Origin: Portulaca oleracea | Lineage: Eukaryota > Streptophyta > Magnoliopsida > Caryophyllales > Portulacaceae | Direction: 5' to 3' | DNA: 64,000 nt | NCBI GenBank assembly: GCA_029582165.1 | Contig: CM055883.1 | Coordinates: forward strand, 19,934,501 to 19,998,500 | Shown: positions 56,395 to 64,000 of the stretch, piece by piece | Layout of the letters: the number at the start of each line of letters is the position of its first letter | Position numbering within the stretch: position 1 is the stretch's first letter | Position numbers and translations under genes: made by a program | The notes under the pieces: generated by a model | What the model was told of the DNA's origin: nothing | Database searches by the model: none | What the model saw: only the letters and a program-made list of their open reading frames with translations

Positions 56395-56581
56395 TAGAGT
56401 AACTCATCTTGTCCATTAATATGCAAAAGTCAATTTAAGAAAAGTAAATGACCGATTATAGGTTACCAAAAATGCCCTCATTAACATACACAATATTAGA
56501 AAAAGAGTAAATATGACTAATTATAATTTTCCAAAAACGCCATCATTAAAACTCACATATTTCTATCCTCATCGGCTCGCC

Positions 56582-56631
<50 letters not shown>
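56395..56631. repeat. Short duplication and (TA)n microsatellite upstream of LINE 1
   Basis: 'agtaaatgaccgattata' / 'agtaaatatgactaattata' with 'ccaaaaa(t/c)gcc(c/a)tcatta' occurs twice (56443-56490 and 56504-56550). A (TA) run of about 23 units follows at 56585-56630. Confidence 0.75.
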
Positions 56632-56632
<1 letters not shown>

Positions 56633-56665
56633 CTTTTGAATACTTTCTCGTCTAGGGTTTCAGCA

Positions 56666-57754
56666 ATGGCAAGGACGAGGAAGTCTTCATCTCAATCTAG
56701 ATTGAATGCTGCACAATTTGAGAAGAAGTTGGCTGACTCACAGGATGGAAATCCTAGGGTGAATGTAACCAACGAACCAAGAATTGCAGATCAACACCCA
56801 GAAACAGTGAAACAGGCAACGCACACGGAGATCAAGAAGACAACTTTTGCGTCATTGCTAGATACAGATGCCGGTACTTCTTTGGAATTTGTTGCTGGGC
56901 CAAAGATTAAAGGAGAAACTATTGCAAGAATTGAAAAACAAGCAGTGAAGGATGAAATCCAATATTGGAGGAATTCGGTACTCTGTTGTGTCATTGGTGC
57001 AAACCCTCCATTCCATATAATGGAAGGGTTCATAAAAAGAATTTGGGGCCAGTATGAATTGAGCATGATTTCCACTATTCGAAAAGGGATTTTGTTAGTT
57101 CGATTTGAAAAGGAGGATCGGAGATATGCAGTGCTTCAAAGAGGAATATTCTTCTTTGACAATAAACATATGGTTGTAAAGCCATGGAATCCATAACAGA
57201 GTATTGATATTGACGCCATCAAATCTCTACCTGTCTGGATAAAATTTCCACAACTAGACATCAAATATTGGAGCATACCGAATTTGAGTAGCCTAGGAAG
57301 CTTGGTAGGAATGCCTATAAAAACTGATCGAGCAATCAAGGAAAGAACCATGTTTTCCAAAGCCCGAGTTCTGGTTGAGATGCAGCTTGATGGCGAATTT
57401 CCTGATGAAATCAAGTATGTGAATGAAGATGATCACATTGTGGCTCAGAAGGTCAGTTATGAATGGAAGTCGACAAAGTGTCGTCATTGCAACATGATTG
57501 GGCATGAAGAAGGTGAATGCAGGAAAAAAAATGAGATACATCAAAACCAGAGAAGCAACAAACAACCAAATAGGAAGGAGTGGAGACAGAAAAAAAAAAA
57601 ACTCACCCGTGCTGTGGACGACGATGGATTCATTGTTCTCAACAAAAAACAAACTCAAGGGACTGGTTCACAAAACCAGCATAAAGGGACAGCTACAAAA
57701 CAGAGAATCAACACTCCAACTTCAAACAGATATTCTGCACTCTCTGACTCTTAA
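56666..57754 (+). pseudogene. LINE 1 ORF1, RNA-binding protein with zinc knuckle
   Basis: One frame of 363 codons from MARTRKSSSQSRL with a single TAA (57194-57196) after VVKPWNP. The N-terminal domain is of the DUF4283 type found in plant L1 ORF1 (WRNSVLCCVIGANPPFHI, IWGQYELSMIS, GILLVRFEKEDRRYAVL). A zinc knuckle CRHCNMIGHEEGEC (C-C-H-C) follows at about 57481, and then a lysine-rich tail. It binds LINE RNA in the ribonucleoprotein particle. Confidence 0.82.
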
Positions 57755-57843
57755 CAAAAGGATAGAGATAGCGAGGCTGGTGAGTTTGGTTCTGATCAAT
57801 GGGAAGGGGAAGACATAGCAGCGGGGGCAACCCCTCACTCTCA

Positions 57844-60800
57844 ATGAAGATCCTTGTATGGAACATAAGGGGTCTCAACGACCCCAAAAAACAAGAAGAT
57901 GTTAAGATCTTCCTAGAGAAAAACAATGTAGATGTGATTTGTCTCTTAGAAACGAAAGTAAAGATGGCTAAGGAGAATCATCTCTACCAAGGTATGTTTC
58001 GATATTGGAGTTGCTGCAGTAATTTTGTTTGGATAACAGGGTTAGAATTCTCACAACTTGGAATCCTCGTCGCATTCACCTCACTCCAATTATAGTGGAT
58101 TCACAATTCATCCATTGCCATATTAGAGACCTATCCAACAATGATTAGAAGCACATCACCTTTATCTATGGTTATAATCGCTAGTAAGAAAGGGCACTTC
58201 TTTGGGAAGGAATCCATCAAATTAGCCAACAGATGGTTGGTCCTTGGTGTATTTTTGGTGACTTTAATGTCATCCTTCATCCGGAGGATAGGCTTTTTGG
58301 GACGGAGGTCACTGATACGGAAGTCATGGATTTTCGTCATTGCATTGATAATAACCTCCTGACTGAAACAACGGCCAAAGTGCAATACAAACATGGTCTA
58401 ATGGGCATGTATACACCAAAATTGACATAATCTTTGTCAATGAAGACTGGTTCCTGAATTATGATTGTTGAATATTTAGCTCAAGGGCTCTCAGATCATA
58501 AAGCAATCCTCCTTATTAATCAGGAAGGTCCAAAACAAAGACCTCGGTTCAGGTACTGTGACATGTGGTCTTCGGACCCAAATTTCTCTCAATTGGTGCA
58601 ACAAGCTATAGCTCAGGGGCAGCACCTCACGCGTATGCATAAATTGCATCTAACCTTAAAGAGTCTGAGGAGGGATTTACGCGCTTTGAACAAAGATAAA
58701 TTCAGAGACATCCATCTTCAGAGAGACAAAGCCAAGGATCGTCTTCAAAACATCCAGCACATGCTTGATCTGAACCCAGTAGATGATACACTCCTTCAAG
58801 AGGAACATATTGCTACGCAGGATTATTTGGATGTATTGAACTCTTCTATGAGCCTTATTGCCCAGCAATCTAAACTTGATGCAACTATATATGGTGATAC
58901 TTCCTCAAAAGCATACTTTACTAAATTGAAGAAGAGAAAGTTGGCTACATCAATATACAAACTAGAAGATCAAAATGGCCAACAGTTTGAAGGGTTTGAG
59001 GAGGTTGGAAATCATTTGATCAATTACTTCAAGGGTCTGCTGGGTCAACAGCCTACTAACATAGTGCCAATCAAAGAAGAAATCATTGCTAAGGGCCCAA
59101 TGCTTAGTATCGAACAACACATTCAGCTGTGCAAACCTTTCACCAATGCTGAAATCAAGGATGCAATTTTTACCATCCCAAATACCAAATCTCATGGTCC
59201 GGATGGTTTCTCGAGTCGCTTCTACAAGGAAGCTTGACCCTATATAGAGCATCTGGTATATGAAGTTGTACAGGATTTCTTCCAAACATGCGAGATGCAT
59301 AAAGCTTACAATGCAATAACGTTGGTCCTCATTCCAAAAATTGACGCCCCTACTGATGCCTCGAAGTTCAGACCCATCTCGTGTTACAATGTGATTTACA
59401 AAAGTTGTTTCCAAGCTAATTGCTTCCAAGATTAGAGTCACCCTTCCCTATCTGGTCAATGAAAGCTAAGCGGTGTTTGTTCCAGGAAGAGAATTGCTAC
59501 ACAACGTTCTCATGTGTCAAGAATTAACTCGAGGTTTCCGCAGGAAGATCACTCAGTCCAAATGCCTTTTCAAAATCGATCTTCGGAAAGCCTTTGATAG
59601 TGTCCACTGGGAGTTCATCAAGGACATCCTTAAAGGCTACAAATTCCCAGTGCACTTCATCAACTGGATCATGGCCTGTGTAACTTCAACCTCCTTCTCC
59701 ATCCAGGTTAATGGGAGGACCTACAGATACTTCAACGGAGGCAAAGGAGTGAGACAAAGTGACCCCATCTCCCCTCTCCTCTTTGTTCTTACAATGGAGT
59801 ATCTATCTAGATGCTTAGCTCACGCTGCCGATAATGAAGATTTCAAATTTTTCCCGCGTTCCAAACAACTCAAGCTGAATTATTTAGTCTTCCCAGACGA
59901 TTTAATGATCTTCTGTGCAGCGGACATAAAATCCATCAGACTCATTTTGTAGGCCCTCGATCACTTTACAGATTCCTCTGGGTTGGTGGCTAATAACTCT
60001 AAATCAACTGTTATGGTCTATGGAGTTCCTCCTGCCACAAAATAGTTGATTCTTGATACTACAGGATATGTCGAAGGAAGCCTACCCTTTACCTATCTGG
60101 GAATGCCAATCACGGACACGAAGTAGGGCAAGCTGGATTGCAATCGCCTTGTGGGGAAGATCACTACTCGTATCCACAGTTGGAAATCCAGTAACACTTC
60201 TCTTGCAGGAAGGGCCACCCTTATAAATAGTGTTCTGATTGGATTATACTCCTTTTGGGCCTCAATTACGTTCATCCCTCAAGCTGTTGTTGATAAAATT
60301 GATCAGATTTGCAGGAACTTCCTTTGGGGGGCCTCTAAGGTCTACACCAAGGTACCTCCTATATCATGGGATCAAGTTTGTCGGCTTAAATCTCAGGGTG
60401 GGATTGGAATCAAAAACCTAAGACAATGGAACCATGCTCTAATCGCTAAGCAAGTGTGGGCTATTGTAAATAAAAAAGATTGTCTTTAGGTGAAGTGGGT
60501 ACATGAACAATATGTCAAAAGGACGGACTGGTGGCAGTTCCAAGCTCGGGATGACGTCTGTTTGTATCTAAAGAAACTTTTCCGAGTCAAGGAACAAATA
60601 AAACTTGCCACCTCACTAGGGCCTTCCCCCAGAGTCAAGGATACATACCAATGGCTTCTAGGGGACAAGGAGAAATGGAAATGGGCCCGAATTGTTTGGG
60701 GAAGACTCAACACCCCGAGACACTCTTATTGCACCTGGCTAGCTCTTCACTAGAGGCTCCAAGTCAGAGAGAGATTCAATAATTTCAATCCAGCGATCCC

Positions 60801-61173
60801 AAGAGAATGTCCCATGTGTGAAGCGAACATAGAAACAATTGAGCACCAGTTTTTTGAAAGCACCACGGCCAGGGAAATCAGGGGTCAACTCTTTAGCTGG
60901 ATCAAGCTTGCGTACGCCAACAACTTCCAACACTGGTGCACCAAGATACTCAATATGAAAAAAGAGAAATGGCATAGGGAAGTCATTTATGCAAGTTTTT
61001 GCAACTATATATACAATGTTTGGATGGCTAGGAACAAGTCAGTGTTCAAAAACACCCAAGCAAATTCAGATGGGATCTACAGGATCATCAAGAAATGGAT
61101 TAGAGATAGAACTTTATACCTTACTAGTAAAAAGCCAAAATATGGGAGATGTATAGATTTACTCTGTGCTTAG
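57844..61173 (+). pseudogene. LINE 1 ORF2: endonuclease and reverse transcriptase
   Basis: Endonuclease motifs: MKILVWNIRGLND, CLLETK, FGDFNVI, LSDHKAILL. RT: KSHGPDGFSSRFYKEA, LFKIDLRKAFDSVHWEF, GVRQSDPISPLLFVL, and FPDDLMIF where F-A-D-D is the catalytic norm. The C-terminal finger is CPMCEANIETIEHQFFES, and the frame ends RCIDLLCA at 61173. Target-primed reverse transcription is the normal role. At least ten stops and a few frameshifts; many stops look like CAG, CAA, CGA or TGG changed by one transition. Confidence 0.85.
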
Positions 61174-61241
61174 GCTTGTTTTAAATCTCTGTTGCTCGTT
61201 TTGAATAGATTTTATACATTCTTTCAAATATATATATATAT

Positions 61242-63030
61242 TTATTTTTTTTTTTTGCATGAAAAACAGGATATATTATCAATAAAGAGGATAGAGCCTC
61301 AAACCCTTATACAATTACAACATAAGTACTATGTCACGACACCTAGTATAGCCCTTCCTGTTTTTAGCAATCATAAGAGTTCTGTATTTAACATCATCTC
61401 TAATATGTTTTACAATCGTCAAAGCATGTCTCCTGTCACTCCCATGAACAGGATTATTCCTTTCTCTCCAAATATGATAGGTGTATGCTGCATAGACCCC
61501 ATAGAGGAGCTCCCTGATCTTTTTTGATATGTTGCCCCCTTGGAGATGCTCCCACCAATCAGCTAGGTTAGTGTGCTGGATGTTGTGACAATATGGCCAT
61601 TTACTGATCTCGTGGCCTATCTGTCGAGCCAGGGGGCAGTCAACATATAAGTTCTCCAATGTCTCTTCACCCCCGGCACAAATTGGGCAAGTATTCGTAG
61701 CTCCCTCTTTCCAGTTATGAGTGCGATTACGGGTCGGGATACGGTTTTGGAGCCGAAGCCAAAGGATGAAAGCGTGTCTTGGAGTGGTCAGAGTGCCCCA
61801 TATCATCTTAGTCCACCATGGCTCGTTAGCATGAGGAAGGCTCCAGAGATACCCACTGTTCACTGTATATTGACCATCGTCCCCCCACTCCCATCTCTTG
61901 CTCGGATTAGAGCCCCGTTTGAAAATTTCCTTCACCTCGCAGAGATGTTTGAAATAGGGACACACATCGTAGGGGGGAATGTAGTCCCACCATGAGCGAT
62001 TCTTTATGTATTTGGTGTGAATCCATTTGACCCACAGAATTTCCTTATTATTTTGTATGTACCAGACAAGATTTGCAATGGCAGCATGGTTCCACAGCTT
62101 AAGATTTCTACTTCCAAGCCCCCCATGCGATTTTGGAAAGCAAGTTCTTTGCCATGAGACCACTGGAGGAGCTTTGTATTTATGTGAACCCCCCAGAGGA
62201 AGTTCCTACAGTAAGCATCGATGGTCTTTACTACTTTATCCGGCAAGATTAGAACCCTCGCCCAAAAGCCGTAAATACCAAAAAGGACATAATTGACGCG
62301 AGTAATCCTTCTAGTGTATAAGATACGCTTGGATTCCCAGCATCTTATGGTAGTTAGAATTTTATCTGTGAGCACACTATAGTCAGTTGCTGAGAGTTTG
62401 CAAGCTGAGATTGGCATACCGAGGTATTTGAAAGGAAGAGCCCCTTGTTCGAATCCAGTTTCCATCAAGAGATATGAAGCATTCTCCACACCCCCGAAAA
62501 CGACCTCCGATTTAGCTTTGTTTGCTTCCAACCCCGTGACTGCTGAGAAGTGCTGGAAGGCCTCCATCAACGTCCGGATTGACCCCCTGTTCGCTGAGGT
62601 GAACAGAATGAGATCATCGGCGAACATCAAGTGGGTGAGTTTTAGCCTTGTACAGTTGGGGTGGTACTTGTAGGTCTTTGACCTTGTGATGTGGAACTTG
62701 ATTGAACGAAGAAAGATATTCCATGGTGAGTACGAAGAGTAAGGGAGACATCGGATCCCCCTAGAGAAGACCCCTTCCACCCGGGAAAGATTCAGAGATA
62801 CTTCCATTAGCGTTGATCGCGAATGTAGGAGTTGTTACACATGCCATAATACAGGTGATAAGCCAGTTAGGGAACTTGTAGGCATGAAGCGCTTCTGCAA
62901 CGAAGGCCCAATGAACAGAGTAAAAAGCCTTTCTCAGGTCTATCTTCACCATACAACGGCCAGAGATAGAGGATCATGTGTACCCCCTAGCTATTTCCTG
63001 GCAGAGAAGGACGTTGTGCAACAATTGACG
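61242..63030 (-). mobile_element. L1-type LINE 2, 5'-truncated, tail to tail with LINE 1
   Basis: The poly(A) tail (poly-T at 61245-61256) marks the 3' end. It extends right to about 63030, where homology to the RT region (QLLHNVLLCQE) stops. 5' truncation is the usual outcome of LINE insertion. It apparently inserted next to or in the 3' tail of LINE 1. Confidence 0.82.
61315..63030 (-). pseudogene. LINE 2 ORF2 fragment: RT and C-terminal zinc finger
   Basis: Begins inside RT (MVKIDLRKAFYSVHWAF near 62952), then a frameshift, the catalytic LMFADDLILF intact (62612-62626), LPFKYLGMPISACKLS, RITRVNYVLFGIYGFWARV, a frameshift near 62100, and GGLGSRNLKLWNHAAIAN. The C-terminal finger CPICAGGEETLENLYVDC has a Tyr where His is usual, and the ORF ends RDIVLML. 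About 282 codons at the C terminus are uninterrupted. Confidence 0.82.
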
Positions 63031-63078
63031 ACAGCGGGGGTAGGACCGGGATAAGAGCTATATATGTATGTATGTATG

Positions 63079-63123
<45 letters not shown>

Positions 63124-63150
63124 GGGGCAGGACCGGGATAAGAGCTAGGG
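63031..63150. repeat. (TATG)n(TA)n microsatellite between two copies of a 26-bp block
   Basis: 'cgggggtaggaccgggataagagcta' (63036-63061) and 'cgggggcaggaccgggataagagcta' (about 63122-63147) differ at one base and bracket about 60 bp of TATG and TA units. Confidence 0.8.
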
Positions 63151-64000
63151 GACGCAGCGGGAGAGGACTCGGTATGGTCTTGGGGCGAGGGGAGCGGAGC
63201 GACAAACCGATTTTCAAATGTAAAAACAGTTGTAGTGAAAGATTTTAATGTAACAAAGATTTAATCAAAAAGTAATGCAAACAATTGAAATGAAACACGT
63301 ACAAAGATGAATGAATCAAAAACTTACTTTGATTGAATTCGAAATAACGTACGAGAGAATTTGAATTACAATGCTCTCTTGAGAAGGATGGAGAGTATGG
63401 AAAGATATGGAGTGGGAAAGGATTGGGAATACACTTGAGAGGGTAGTGGGTGATGAGTGTGAGAGAGGATGCTTGAGAGTGCGTATAAGTGATCTTGTGT
63501 TTTGTGATCTAATTTGTGATGATTTTTATGATGCTAAAAACAAAGCAATTGAATACATATTTATAGAATACAATGTTGAATTATCGTCGAACATTTGGAC
63601 GGTTGATATGCCTTGACTGGAATGGAATCTTGAACTTGAAAATATCTCCGACAAACTTGAATTATTGTTGACTGTAGACTTGAACCACGTAGCACTTGAA
63701 CAGTATTGATCAATAATTCTGGACTGACAAATCTTGAACAGTATCTGATGAATCAGCTATTTGGAATAGTAACCCAAATTATTTTGCCGACATGAATGAT
63801 CTTTGACAAGGTTGATTGACATCCATGACTTAAGTGGATTCCATGAATGACTCCATTGTTGTATTTTGCATTAATGTGCCTTGAAGATAATTGAATTGAA
63901 CTCTATACTTTCCTCCCGGGGGATTTTTGTAGTGAAATTGTGAATTTCACTATCTCTTGAAATGATACCTGCAAAGAAAACGTTAGTAATAAAACCTTTT
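63151..64000. other. Unassigned; promoter-like on the minus strand
   Basis: No recognised protein. On the minus strand a TATAAATATG box (63557-63566) is followed by a leader without ATG and a GTAAGTTTTTG donor near 63325, as in an LTR or gene promoter. A 10-bp perfect inverted repeat (TAGTGAAATT, loop GTG) lies at 63930-63952. It may be part of an element that continues beyond the window. Confidence 0.35.

Larger units (their letters stand above)
56632..61240 (+). mobile_element. L1-type LINE 1, near full length
   Basis: A 5' leader ('cttttgaatactttctcgtctagggtttcagca') leads to ORF1 with a zinc knuckle and ORF2 with endonuclease, RT and a C-terminal zinc finger, then a short 3' tail ending in (TA)n at 61228-61241. 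(TA)n also borders the 5' end. Both ORFs contain stops. Confidence 0.85.

Noticed and set aside
63930..63952. Inverted repeat considered as a DNA-transposon end
   Set aside because: The nearby minus-strand CACTACAAAAA is suggestive of a CACTA end, but no matching second end or target duplication is visible in the window.

Overview
This is plant nuclear DNA, most likely from an AT-rich flowering plant and probably a eudicot. It is a dense stack of nested transposable elements. I find no intact host gene and no rRNA, tRNA or CRISPR locus. Evidence for a plant: Athila-type Ty3 elements primed by tRNA-Asp with a post-pol ORF, a Tat/Ogre-like element with tandem-repeat-filled non-coding regions, chromoviruses with a chromodomain, a RepHel Helitron with introns, a tRNA-derived SINE, and L1-type LINEs whose ORF1 carries a zinc knuckle.

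Layout. 1-21500 (+): a Tat/Ogre-like LTR element, with the end of its 5' LTR at 1-134 and its complete 3' LTR at 19220-21500. It is almost free of coding sequence (only a gag zinc-knuckle relic) and packed with unrelated tandem arrays. Nested in it, 8790-18476 (-), is a complete pol-deleted Athila relative ('A') with a perfect TCTGG target duplication. 21501-23482 (+): the 3' half of a chromovirus ('E': integrase, chromodomain, LTR), cut by the Tat element. 23697-51682 (-): a Helitron with recognisable termini, split by three later insertions. These are a near-complete Athila ('B', 23817-36207, -), a gag-protease-only Ty3 element ('C', 43311-47837, +, ATAAT duplication) that landed in an intron of RepHel, and a SINE (40613-40810, -, 12-bp duplication) in the helicase exon. 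52647-56394 (-): the 5' half of a second chromovirus of E's family ('D'). 56632-61240 (+): a nearly full-length L1 LINE. 61242-63030 (-): a 5'-truncated L1 LINE lying tail to tail with it. 63031-64000: a microsatellite and an unassigned promoter-like stretch.

How the parts relate. A, C and the Tat element lack reverse transcriptase and would need enzymes supplied in trans. B shares A's primer type (tRNA-Asp) and module order and is the only element here with a near-complete RT-RNaseH-integrase. Most reading frames carry in-frame stops, many explicable by C-to-T or G-to-A change, so nearly everything is decayed. The most unusual signals are: (1) B's 5' LTR is replaced by an inverted 391-bp LTR 3' end, so both outer ends of the element are the same LTR terminus; (2) both Athila elements carry an LTR-like promoter block again inside the element, just upstream of the post-pol ORF; (3) heat-shock-element-like clusters in the chromovirus LTRs; (4) a 28-bp minisatellite with a G-box in each unit; and (5) exon-like segments with splice sites in the Helitron, possibly captured gene pieces.
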